A stretch of DNA of 15,536 bases, from the NCBI GenBank assembly GCA_934320895.1, contig CAKRFY010000049.1:1-15536 (forward strand). The letters are read 5' to 3'. The position numbers and the translations under genes were made by a program. The first letter of the stretch is position 1. Every line of letters starts with the position of its first letter. The notes below the pieces were generated by a model. That model saw only the letters and a list, made by a program, of their open reading frames with translations. It searched no databases and was not told where the DNA came from. Shown here piece by piece: positions 7,791 through 14,986 of this stretch. The stretch is from an uncultured Lachnospiraceae bacterium. Its GTDB lineage: Bacteria > Bacillota > Clostridia > Lachnospirales > Lachnospiraceae.

Positions 7791-10055
7791 TTACTTATTT
7801 ACTTTTACAGATTTCTTTGAACTCCATTTTCCATATACTTTTTTATTAGAAGTATCATAACTATATGCCCTTACCTGAATATAATATTTCTTCTTTTTCT
7901 TTAATGATGTTATTGTATATTTAGTTTTAGCAGTAACTTTCAATTTACTTGAACTCATATCTGACTTTAACGCATATCTGATTTGGTATCCATCAGCTTT
8001 ACCTACCTTTTTATATTGAATTTCAATCTTTTTTCCTTTAATATTTTTAGCATATTTTATCGAAGTTTTTGCAATAGTAATTTTTTCTACTGTATCACTA
8101 TTACTTATATCATCGCTGCCATTTACATCATTATTACTATTGTTACCGGAATGGTCTATATCTGGTTTCTGATTTTTAGATAAAATCTTAAACTCCTTTT
8201 TTATCGTTCCTTCATAAAAACCAAGTCCGGATACTGTCACAGTTGCAGTTCCAACTTCTACATTGTCAGAATAATTAACTTTATAATCTTCTTTTTCTTT
8301 TAATGTAACATTTCCATCAGTGACCCGCACATTCTGTTTAATTGACTTGCCAGTATATGTCTTATCCTCGACACCAACAATATAAAAACTGTTTAATTTC
8401 TGTTTTACTGTTATCATACAAGAATCTTTTGCATCAGGATTTCCCCCTGCTTTAGCAGTTATTTTGGCCTGTCCCGGAGAAATTGCTGTTATTTTTCCTG
8501 CATTGTCTACAGAAACAATATTTTTATTCGAACTGCTCCAAACAACAGTATCTGTTGTATCAATCGGAGAAAGTTTTGTCTTTATTTCTTTTGTATCACC
8601 CTTATATAATGTAAATTCAGCGTCATCAATAATAAGTAATACGCAAGGTGATATTATCTTTATATTATAGCTTGCACTTACACCATTTGACGATGTTGCT
8701 GTTATAACAACATCACCTGCCGCCAGAGCTTTTACATTTCCCTCTGCGTCCACAACAGCCTTACTTTCATCACTACTGCTCCATGTTATCTCTTTATTAG
8801 TTGCATTTGCTGGAACCACATTTACACTTAACTTTGCCTGATCACCTTTTATTATAGAATTGTTTCCACTTATGGAAATATCTGTTACATCTATACCGTT
8901 TATTTTAATCTGAAATTCTACTGTCTTTCCGCCATAATTTACTTTTATATTTTGTGTACCTGTTTTTGTCATATCATAGTCCGAAAGCATATCCTTGGTA
9001 AGCAATATCGTCGTACTATAACCGCCTTCATAAATAATTTTGACAGTTCCACCATCTGTATCTATATCCTCGCCCTGGGCATAGATTAATTTATTTGGTA
9101 ATGATTCAATAGAAATTCCCTCTACACGCTGCTGACGATTTTCTTTTAACTGAGGATATTTATATGAAGAATTAAGGTCAATCTCCCATGTATTTTCAAG
9201 GTCAAAGCCTAAATACATATTTTGGATTGACATTTGAGTTGGCGTAAGAACTGTTGCATAACTATCTCCATCTGCGGCAGTTCCTGACAAGTAATAGTTG
9301 GAACTGCAACCATAATAATCAGAATCACATATTGCCATTCCTGAAACTCTACCTACATTATAGCATCGTTCTATTCCATAATCATCATAATAATCATCAT
9401 CCACATAAAAAGGGCATCCTGCTATTCCTCCAATAGAAACTTTACATTCATTATCAGAATCTACAATATCTAAAGCATTATAACAACTATCAATCCAACT
9501 ACAACCCTCATATTCTCCTACAATCCCACCACATGCTATTTCATTACTCCTGTTAGTTGTTGCAGGACAAACCAACTTTCCACTCGAATAACACTTTGAT
9601 ATAGAACCATATAATCTTCCTGCAATAGCTCCAATATCATAATCTTTGTCCTCTTCCAAATCCTCAATCTCTACATCCGTCATTCCAAGATTATAAACCT
9701 TTCCTGATACTTCACTAAATAAACCTACATATCTTCCAGGATTTCCATAAATATGCATTCCTTTAATACGATGTCCATTACCATCAAATTCTCCATAAAA
9801 TTCTTTCAATGGTGTCCAGCCATGTCCCGTGTCCCACGAACCGCCTTTTGCTGTTTCTGCCGAGATATCAATATCATTCATCAATCTGTAATTGCCTTTT
9901 GGATGATTATTCATTCCGTACAAATCCTCAATAGTTTTTATCTCTTTAAATTCCTTTACTGTTTCCTCTTTTTTTGCATTTACTTTAAGCGGTACCATTG
10001 TAAAACAAAGTGCAGCCACTAAAACTATTGAAATAATCTTTTTAATCTTAACCAT
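7791..10055 (-). CDS. Secreted multidomain surface protein (GLUG-like, Ig-like, FN3)
   Basis: A 754-residue exported protein. Residues 1-27 are a signal peptide (basic KIKK, hydrophobic core, cleavage likely after VNA). Residues about 40-300 are a GLUG-like beta-solenoid region (GEFDGNGHRIKGM, YVGLFSEVSGKVYNLGM, IGAIAGRLYG, CGGIVGEYEG, SIGGIAG) with paired cysteines. An Ig-like domain of group 3/4 type follows (about 312-386), then two Big_2 domains (about 389-467 and 470-551, each with the TWSSS / VWSSS core), another small beta domain (about 566-625), a Asn/Asp/Ser linker (625-655) and a C-terminal FN3 domain (656-754). No LPXTG or other wall anchor is seen. Such proteins act at the cell surface in binding or matrix roles and have no catalytic motif. 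The gene follows the HTH gene by 44 bp with no terminator between, so the two may be co-transcribed. Confidence 0.82.
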   Translation of the reverse strand: MVKIKKIISIVLVAALCFTMVPLKVNAKKEETVKEFKEIKTIEDLYGMNNHPKGNYRLMNDIDISAETAKGGSWDTGHGWTPLKEFYGEFDGNGHRIKGMHIYGNPGRYVGLFSEVSGKVYNLGMTDVEIEDLEEDKDYDIGAIAGRLYGSISKCYSSGKLVCPATTNRSNEIACGGIVGEYEGCSWIDSCYNALDIVDSDNECKVSIGGIAGCPFYVDDDYYDDYGIERCYNVGRVSGMAICDSDYYGCSSNYYLSGTAADGDSYATVLTPTQMSIQNMYLGFDLENTWEIDLNSSYKYPQLKENRQQRVEGISIESLPNKLIYAQGEDIDTDGGTVKIIYEGGYSTTILLTKDMLSDYDMTKTGTQNIKVNYGGKTVEFQIKINGIDVTDISISGNNSIIKGDQAKLSVNVVPANATNKEITWSSSDESKAVVDAEGNVKALAAGDVVITATSSNGVSASYNIKIISPCVLLIIDDAEFTLYKGDTKEIKTKLSPIDTTDTVVWSSSNKNIVSVDNAGKITAISPGQAKITAKAGGNPDAKDSCMITVKQKLNSFYIVGVEDKTYTGKSIKQNVRVTDGNVTLKEKEDYKVNYSDNVEVGTATVTVSGLGFYEGTIKKEFKILSKNQKPDIDHSGNNSNNDVNGSDDISNSDTVEKITIAKTSIKYAKNIKGKKIEIQYKKVGKADGYQIRYALKSDMSSSKLKVTAKTKYTITSLKKKKKYYIQVRAYSYDTSNKKVYGKWSSKKSVKVNK

Positions 10056-10082
10056 ATATTACTCTTTTCATTTTTCACAATC

Positions 10083-10088
10083 ATTATA
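10083..10088 (-). promoter_or_regulatory. Possible -10 box before the secreted protein gene
   Basis: A consensus TATAAT on the minus strand lies 28 bp before the ATG in the 44-bp gap after the HTH gene. No good -35 is present. It may be an internal promoter or chance. Confidence 0.25.
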
Positions 10089-10099
10089 TTTGGTGATCA

Positions 10100-10327
10100 C
10101 TATTTTAAGAGTACATACCCTCCCTTCTCTGAATCATATAAGACAGTTCTGTCGCAGCCCTCCTGCATTTTTTCCTCTGCAAGAAAAGCTCTTATATCAG
10201 CTATATCTCTTTGAACTGTTCTTGTCCCTACGTGGAATTCACTCGAAGCCTGATCCATACTGACACATTTTCCTTCTTCAAGCCATGTATATAATCTAAG
10301 CAGTCTGTAACTCCTACTTATCTTCAT
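10100..10327 (-). CDS. DeoR/WYL-type HTH regulator, HTH domain only
   Basis: A 75-residue winged-helix DNA-binding protein: LLRLYTWLEEGKCVSMDQAS, then HVGTRTVQRDIADIRAFL (recognition helix) and a wing ending LYDSEKGGYVLLK. This is the N-terminal module of DeoR/WYL-type regulators, which usually run to about 300 residues with a WYL ligand domain. Here a TAG stops the chain directly after the wing, so it is either a free-standing HTH or the remnant of a truncated regulator. The ATG at 10327 is preferred over TTG 10333 because AGGGAG (10335-10340) lies 7 nt before it. Its promoter overlaps a perfect dyad (10356-10372), a good site for self-repression. It precedes the secreted protein gene by 44 bp and diverges from the XRE gene. 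Confidence 0.68.
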   Translation of the reverse strand: MKISRSYRLLRLYTWLEEGKCVSMDQASSEFHVGTRTVQRDIADIRAFLAEEKMQEGCDRTVLYDSEKGGYVLLK

Positions 10328-10355
10328 GTCCAAGCTCCCTTCTAGTTCTCTTTAA

Positions 10356-10389
10356 GAGATAGTATATATCTCGATAAGCTAATCGTCAA
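10356..10389 (-). promoter_or_regulatory. HTH gene promoter with a dyad over the -10 box
   Basis: On the minus strand, TTGACG (10384-10389) and TATACT (10361-10366) have an ideal 17-bp spacing. A perfect 6-5-6 inverted repeat, GAGATA / TATCTC (10356-10361 and 10367-10372), covers the -10 box. A repressor bound there would block transcription of the HTH gene and possibly of the secreted protein gene downstream. Confidence 0.6.
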
Positions 10390-10433
10390 GCAGTCATTCT
10401 CATTATATGATTAGTAATGTATAACTTTTTTGC

Positions 10434-10450
10434 ATACATTATTTATGTAT
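10434..10450. promoter_or_regulatory. ATACAT-5-ATGTAT dyad upstream of the XRE gene
   Basis: A perfect 6-5-6 inverted repeat ends 2 bp before the XRE -35 box. A half-site-like AATGTAT occurs about 20 bp further upstream (10416-10422). The position suits an operator for the XRE protein itself or the divergent HTH protein. Confidence 0.4.
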
Positions 10451-10452
10451 CC

Positions 10453-10481
10453 TTTAACAATATATTTTCAAAGGATATACT
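10453..10481 (+). promoter_or_regulatory. XRE gene promoter
   Basis: TTTAAC (10453-10458) and TATACT (10476-10481) are separated by 17 bp. A strong ribosome site, AGGGAGG, follows at 10495-10501. Confidence 0.55.
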
Positions 10482-10508
10482 TTCACAAACACTCAGGGAG
10501 GTCTTAAT

Positions 10509-10823
10509 ATGGAAAAGGGTAGTATTGGCAACGCTATTAAAAATGCACGTTTAAAAGCAGACATAACTCAGGAGAATCTGGCTGAAAAAATCGGCATTTC
10601 TGTCACGCACCTCAAACATATAGAATCAGAACACCGTATGCCTTCCGTCCCATTACTTATAAAAATAATGACTGTTCTTGGAATGTCATTTGACGATATT
10701 GTTTTTGACACTCACGAAGATTCAAAACTTCTTCATAACACCATCAATCTTTTAAAACAATGCCCTAAAAGAGATTTAAACATCATCAATGACATGCTGC
10801 ATGCTATGCGTAAATATGAATGA
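10509..10823 (+). CDS. XRE (Cro/cI) family transcriptional regulator
   Basis: A 104-residue cytoplasmic protein with one HTH_3 domain at about residues 6-62 (IGNAIKNARLKADITQENLA, then EKIGISVTHLKHIESEHRMP). A 40-residue helical tail follows, with no sensor domain. The tail (LLHNTINLLKQCPKRDLNIINDMLHAM) is often seen in short XRE regulators of this size and probably dimerises. It has a good promoter, AGGGAGG 7 nt before the ATG, and a terminator hairpin overlapping its last codons, so it forms a single-gene unit. It is the only plus-strand gene in the right two thirds of the window and is divergent from the HTH gene. Dyads lie in the shared 180-bp control region. Its targets are unknown. Confidence 0.85.
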   Translation: MEKGSIGNAIKNARLKADITQENLAEKIGISVTHLKHIESEHRMPSVPLLIKIMTVLGMSFDDIVFDTHEDSKLLHNTINLLKQCPKRDLNIINDMLHAMRKYE

Positions 10824-10854
10824 TTTTCACATTTACGCATACCTTTATTTATTT
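10806..10854 (+). terminator. Terminator overlapping the end of the XRE gene
   Basis: ATGCGTAAAT (10806-10815) pairs perfectly with ATTTACGCAT (10831-10840), followed by a T-rich tract. The left arm encodes residues of the XRE C-terminus and the stop codon lies in the loop. Confidence 0.6.
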
Positions 10855-10919
10855 TTTATTCTCTTATATGTTCCACTCATATCAGTATACATTCCCTCTG
10901 TATAGCCTTTTTGTTTTAT

Positions 10920-11279
10920 TTAGATCTTATTTTTGTATACTTTAACCTTAATACTTGCCTTGCCTTTCTTCCCTTCATAACTGTTATTTCCAACTTTATA
11001 AATAGTGAAACTTATATCGCAGACTACTCTTTGATCGTACCCCATATATGAACTTTGTTTTAAAAGGGATATTTTTCCCTTATAATTGCTTTTCTTTTTC
11101 ATATTTATAGAATATTCTTTCTCATATTCCTTACTCTTTACATACTTATAATAATTTCCTGTATAGTTTATTTCTGCCTCCGCTCTTGCACATAATAGTC
11201 TCTGACTACCACCAAATAACAATATAGCTGACAATAAAACACATATAATTTTTTTAATTATACAATTTAAACCCGACAA
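10920..11279 (-). CDS. Small secreted basic protein of unknown function
   Basis: A 119-residue protein I do not recognise. A signal peptide is clear: CIIKKIICVLLSAILLFGG, with cleavage likely near ARAEA (about 30-35). The mature part of about 85 residues is lysine- and tyrosine-rich (YYKYVKSKEYEKEYSINMKK) and looks beta-structured. The start is odd. The only usable codon is TTG 11279, an in-frame TGA lies 9 nt upstream, and the ribosome site is poor. The TTG lies inside the dyad of the intergenic element (11275-11287), so the element may have replaced the original 5' end. It stands alone after the terminator of the ferredoxin operon. A damaged gene cannot be excluded. Confidence 0.5.
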   Translation of the reverse strand: MSGLNCIIKKIICVLLSAILLFGGSQRLLCARAEAEINYTGNYYKYVKSKEYEKEYSINMKKKSNYKGKISLLKQSSYMGYDQRVVCDISFTIYKVGNNSYEGKKGKASIKVKVYKNKI

Positions 11280-11455
11280 TATCTGTCATTGCCTGTATTT
11301 TATAAACAAAAAGTCTCACCGCAGTAAACTTTAATCACATTACACTACATGAATATGTTTACATTACTAAAAAACACACCATTTGTTACTCTGCTTTAAA
11401 CTCTTTGTTTAAAACATTATAGTAAATGGTGTGTCCGAATTTGTAATAGTGATTT
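11275..11455 (-). repeat. Intergenic hairpin element, copy 1
   Basis: This is the left of two direct, diverged copies that bracket the three-gene operon. Shared parts in plus-strand order are: dyad GACA-5-TGTC followed by ATTGC (11275-11292), a TATTTT..TAA.CAAAAA segment, a large hairpin preceded by six A (11369-11374), and TTTGTAATAGTGATTT (11440-11455). This copy has about 55 bp between the A-rich segment and the hairpin that copy 2 lacks. Confidence 0.5.
11369..11434 (-). terminator. Terminator of the ferredoxin operon (hairpin of element copy 1)
   Basis: ACACACCATTT (11374-11384) pairs with AAATGGTGTGT (11424-11434), with an inner 7-bp stem TTTAAAC / GTTTAAA (11395-11413). On the minus strand it is followed by TTTTTT. 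It lies 50 bp past the ferredoxin-fusion stop codon. Confidence 0.65.
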
Positions 11456-11484
11456 CCTTATAGAAGCGGAGGACCTTAATAGTG

Positions 11485-12516
11485 TTAAATTAACTGTTTT
11501 AATTGTGATAATTTTTCTTTTAACTTCGATTTCACTTTATTTTCATATCTTATAATATTATTATTTACGGCATTTTCTCCATTTCCCTCTATTCCTGGAT
11601 CAGCTAAACGTATCGCATCCTTTAAGTCTTTTACGAACTCATTTGCTGCTTCTGAAAAGCCGGAAAATGACCATTTTTTCTTCATTTTTGACCTTCCGAA
11701 CATTCCCTCACCGACATACTCTTCATAATAATCAAAATCCATCATTCCCATATAATAGTCCAAAGAAGTATAAGAACTACTTTTCATTTCAGCTATAATT
11801 CCTGATGATGTACTTCTCTCATCAAAAAAGCGAACCTCATCTATTTCATTTTCTATCGAACCCTTTCCTGTAGCAGGATATACTTCAAATTTTTTCCAAT
11901 CGTCTGATAAATTAAATTCATCTCCTAATGCTTTCTGTAAATCAGAATAATATATACTTAACTTTTCTGCATATTTATGGTTAAATTTGTAATAATAACT
12001 GCTATCATTATTTTCATATGTATAATATGGCTTCAAAACATTAACTTTATATTCTACAAAAACCTGCTTTAACATCGGGCGATATGCAGACTCTGAATAC
12101 ATTAAACTTTGAAATTCACTTCTTGCAGCAGAACGTGCCTGACCTTCTGAATTATATCTAGCATCATATTCTTTATTTGAATATGATGCTGTTATACTAT
12201 AATTTTCAGGTATAAATTTAATATCATTTGTTGTAATTCTAGGAATATTTACTTCAGAAATGTCCTTTTCAAGTCTCTCTATTATTTCATTTAAAACTTT
12301 TCTGCCACTTCCAGTCACCGCTGTTAATTCAACCAGAGACAATGCATTTACAGGACATCCATCAATTACTGAACGCACCTCATCTACATCTTCATCTGAT
12401 ACATCCATTCCATCTGCAAATACAGGTTTTCCTTCTTCATTTTCTTCTAAGTATTTGGTATTTAAAATACATTGTCCACATCCCATACATTCTTCTTTAA
12501 CTTCTATTTTTCGCAT
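11485..12516 (-). CDS. Single-cluster ferredoxin domain fused to an unknown C-terminal region
   Basis: A 343-residue cytoplasmic protein. Residues 1-65 are a one-cluster ferredoxin: Cys10, Cys13 and Cys16 in CMGCGQC and Cys54 in DGCPVNAL are the four ligands expected for one [4Fe-4S] cluster. The next 280 residues match nothing I know. They contain an Arg/Ser/Tyr-rich stretch (SEGQARSAARSEFQSLMYSE), an aromatic region (YYKFNHKYAEKLSIYYSDL, and DYYMGMMDFDYYEEY) and a lysine-rich C-terminal helix. Family knowledge says such ferredoxins transfer electrons or sense redox or oxygen state. The partner is not identifiable. It is the last gene of a three-gene operon, 34 bp after the helical protein, with its own AGAGG ribosome site and a terminator downstream. 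A ferredoxin module joined to this tail, beside an HNH-like protein, is unusual. Confidence 0.72.
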   Translation of the reverse strand: MRKIEVKEECMGCGQCILNTKYLEENEEGKPVFADGMDVSDEDVDEVRSVIDGCPVNALSLVELTAVTGSGRKVLNEIIERLEKDISEVNIPRITTNDIKFIPENYSITASYSNKEYDARYNSEGQARSAARSEFQSLMYSESAYRPMLKQVFVEYKVNVLKPYYTYENNDSSYYYKFNHKYAEKLSIYYSDLQKALGDEFNLSDDWKKFEVYPATGKGSIENEIDEVRFFDERSTSSGIIAEMKSSSYTSLDYYMGMMDFDYYEEYVGEGMFGRSKMKKKWSFSGFSEAANEFVKDLKDAIRLADPGIEGNGENAVNNNIIRYENKVKSKLKEKLSQLKQLI

Positions 12517-12550
12517 AATAATCCTCTTTTCTGTATATTTGTTATTTTAT

Positions 12551-13357
12551 TTATAATGTATCAATCGCATTTTGTATTTCCAGTACACATCTCTCACCAG
12601 TTTCTATCATTTTTTCAGTATACTGCGGTATTTTGCCTTCTTCATCTATTACCGGAACATCTATTATTTCTGATAATGCCTGAACAAGATTAACGCAAGT
12701 CATCAATATCCCTTTGTCAAAATCATTATACAGCCTGACATCTGTGCCATTTTTCCTTATAGTCCGTTCAACGCTCTCAATAGATTTGATAAACAAACAA
12801 TTTAGCTTTACTAACACCTGTGCTATCCTGTCTGCCCTTTCTATTACAGAATTGTAAACACTAATAATCGCTTCTGCCTCACTTCTCACGACATTCGCTT
12901 CTGATATCTGACAATTTGCAGCAGATAATAGACGTTCTGAGTCCTTGATCATCATTCCACCAAACCCATTTCTTAAAAGCCCACACAATAATTCCTTATT
13001 TGTAAAAGTCTTTTTTTTGGATATAGTACCAAGCTTTTCAAGGCTATCAATTTTTTTAAGCATATTTTTATCAGGTAATAATACAGTATTTTCCTCTCTG
13101 CATATCTTCTGAATAGGACTATATACTTCCATAAATTTTGGAATGCTATATTCAATAATTGCTTTCTTTTTATTTATGACATTATTAAGCCGCTTTTCCA
13201 CTAAGTCCGCTTTCTTTTTTGCATCCGCTACTGCCTGTGTCTCAATTTCAAATGCTTTAGCACACTTTCTAAGTGCCTTTTCACTTATTTCAGATGCTTT
13301 TCCCACATCATGAAAAAATTTTGATACTCCTCCGATTGCTACCATTTCAACTAACAT
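12551..13357 (-). CDS. Helical protein of unknown function, middle gene of the operon
   Basis: A 268-residue, almost entirely alpha-helical protein I do not recognise. Residues about 15-70 form long charged helices with heptad character (KALRKCAKAFEIETQAVADA, then KKKADLVEKRLNNVINKKKA). A second coiled region lies at about 145-210. Between them a glycine-rich turn (LLRNGFGGMMI) occurs. No signal peptide or transmembrane segment is evident, apart from a short nonpolar N-terminus (MLVEMVAIGGVSKFF). Its ribosome site AGGAGA overlaps the stop codon of the preceding gene (9 bp between stop and start), so translation is likely coupled to that of the HNH-like protein. The context suggests a structural or binding partner of its two neighbours. 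Confidence 0.7.
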   Translation of the reverse strand: MLVEMVAIGGVSKFFHDVGKASEISEKALRKCAKAFEIETQAVADAKKKADLVEKRLNNVINKKKAIIEYSIPKFMEVYSPIQKICREENTVLLPDKNMLKKIDSLEKLGTISKKKTFTNKELLCGLLRNGFGGMMIKDSERLLSAANCQISEANVVRSEAEAIISVYNSVIERADRIAQVLVKLNCLFIKSIESVERTIRKNGTDVRLYNDFDKGILMTCVNLVQALSEIIDVPVIDEEGKIPQYTEKMIETGERCVLEIQNAIDTL

Positions 13358-13366
13358 AACTCTCTC

Positions 13367-14770
13367 CTATATTTTCAAAACCAATGGCTGGTCTAACTGT
13401 GCTTCATAACTTTCTAGTGAATCAAATGCTACCTGTTTATTAAACAGATTTAAAATACTGTTCAATCCCTGTGTAACTTCTTTCAGATCATACATTTGTT
13501 CACTTGAATAAGTAATGATTTTTTCAAATCCATCATAAATCGTTTTATCCCATCTTTTGTATTCATTCTCAACAAGACTGTCAAATTCCTGCTTTTGCTT
13601 CTGCATCTCCCTAACTGACGCTTCTTCTAATGCTCTTATATACTTTTCTTTCTTCTTGTAATCATCCAGATGCTTTACTGTTTCATATACATTAATAATC
13701 GTATTACATACAATACCAGAAACCAACATTCCAACTGCCTGACCAACTAACTGCCCTGCAACGGTTCCTATTCCTGGACATAACATAGTTCCCAATTTCG
13801 CACCAGCTTTTCCACAAATTACTCCGGCTGCCAATATTGCCCCTTCTTTCTTTATATTATTCAACACCTCTTTTCCTGTAAGTTCTCCATTTATATACTT
13901 TCCAACATTACGGCACACCACAGCTGAAATTTCCACTACCTGACCTATTAAATTACTTTGGCTTATGGCCTTTACCATACTATTTTTTGAACTGCGCATC
14001 ACATTATATGCCATCTGAATTTTCAACTTTTGCTTTCCACCTTCTTTTGCTATATTCAAAGCTGATTTTCCAAAATTTTGTAAAGCCTGCGTTCCATCCT
14101 GTTCTCCATCAGATGCTTTTATCAATTCTTTAATCCCTTCCATAGCAAGAGGTATTGCATTGGAAACAATTGCCTCATCAGCACCCTCTTTTATTTCACC
14201 CCCTATATTTTTTACTGTTCTAGCTGTAAACTTTTCATGTAAACTTATATCCGCTAATATCTTTTGATTAAGCATCTTTTTTCTATTTATATCCATATCA
14301 TTTTTAGAATCAAATATTATAGAATAATCGCTTTTTGCCCCTTTTGATGCATTAAGTTTTTTAGATGTAATTCTCAAATTTGATTGGGAATTCATAATTT
14401 TCTTAAAATCTGAATCACTTAAAAACGGATTTAGTTTTGCAATCTCATGTACATCTTTTAATGCATTTATATGATCCGCCTCTGCTGCATATAGAGCATA
14501 ATTATCTTCATTATTGTCTTTTGCGTACTCTTTTGCCTCCTTGTGATATCTATATAATGTAGTGTGAGTTATAGAATCATATTCTTTACATTTATTTCCA
14601 TCTCCAAAATATCGCTCCTTTGCTTTATCTTTCGCCTTTCCATCATCCCATAATTTTCTCCTATTCTCTGCATTATATTCTTTAGTAATTCCCAAATCAT
14701 CATTTGGACGCATAAGCATGTTGCCTATATAAAATTCTTTTTCTAAGCTTTCTTCGTTATCCTTATCCAT
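13367..14770 (-). CDS. HNH-like motif protein with glycine-zipper segment
   Basis: A 467-residue protein, first gene of a three-gene operon. Residues about 97-147 (EADHINALKDVHE, then NPFLSDSDFKKIMNSQSNLR and NASKGAKS) have the spacing of an HNH-type nuclease core: Asp99-His100, His108, Asn131, Asn140 and a closing KGxKS. This resembles DHIxPL...NSxxNLxxT..N.SKG HNH families. Residues about 308-355 are a glycine zipper (GAILAAGVICGKAGAKLGTM, then GIGTVAGQLVGQAVGMLVSG), a segment able to insert into or span membranes. The C-terminal 90 residues are helical and charged. The start is secure: AAGGAGG (14778-14784) lies 7 nt before the ATG. No signal peptide. A nuclease motif plus a membrane-active segment would suit a toxin-like effector, but the nuclease call rests on motif reading alone. 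Confidence 0.65.
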   Translation of the reverse strand: MDKDNEESLEKEFYIGNMLMRPNDDLGITKEYNAENRRKLWDDGKAKDKAKERYFGDGNKCKEYDSITHTTLYRYHKEAKEYAKDNNEDNYALYAAEADHINALKDVHEIAKLNPFLSDSDFKKIMNSQSNLRITSKKLNASKGAKSDYSIIFDSKNDMDINRKKMLNQKILADISLHEKFTARTVKNIGGEIKEGADEAIVSNAIPLAMEGIKELIKASDGEQDGTQALQNFGKSALNIAKEGGKQKLKIQMAYNVMRSSKNSMVKAISQSNLIGQVVEISAVVCRNVGKYINGELTGKEVLNNIKKEGAILAAGVICGKAGAKLGTMLCPGIGTVAGQLVGQAVGMLVSGIVCNTIINVYETVKHLDDYKKKEKYIRALEEASVREMQKQKQEFDSLVENEYKRWDKTIYDGFEKIITYSSEQMYDLKEVTQGLNSILNLFNKQVAFDSLESYEAQLDQPLVLKI

Positions 14771-14817
14771 TTACTTTCCTCCTTCGTCCCTTTTCTTCAA
14801 TTATATAATGTATAACC

Positions 14818-14945
14818 GACATTATATGTCATTGCTTATATTTTTTATAATCAAAAAATCCCAACATATCATCTGGCATCATAACTAAAATTTTTAATTT
14901 TAATTATGATATCAAATGACATGTCAGGGTTTGTAATAACGATTT
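14818..14945 (-). repeat. Intergenic hairpin element, copy 2
   Basis: This is the right copy of the element at 11275-11455, in the same orientation: dyad GACAT-TAT-ATGTC then ATTGC (14818-14835), an A/T-rich segment ending CAAAAAA, a large hairpin (14860-14929) and TTTGTAATAACGATTT (14930-14945). It fills most of the 216-bp gap before the HNH-like gene. The rest of that gap is the ribosome site and AT-rich DNA. Confidence 0.5.
14853..14929 (-). terminator. Terminator hairpin of element copy 2
   Basis: A long imperfect stem (arms about 14860-14892 and 14896-14929, CCC at the outer left base and GGG at the outer right base) is followed on the minus strand by TTTTTT (14853-14858). It would end transcription of the nuclease remnant. 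Confidence 0.6.
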
Positions 14946-14986
14946 TAATTGTTATAAATCAAAGACATTATAATTTATGAGAATAT

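Noticed and set aside
12260..13155. Open frames overlapping the ferredoxin fusion and helical genes
   Set aside because: They are shadow frames. The minus-strand genes have ribosome sites, tight operon spacing and sensible domains.
11369..14945. The two hairpin elements as integron attC sites
   Set aside because: attC sites need RYYYAAC and GTTRRRY boxes at the stem ends. Copy 2 has only a near match (GTTGGGA) and copy 1 has none. No integron integrase is present.
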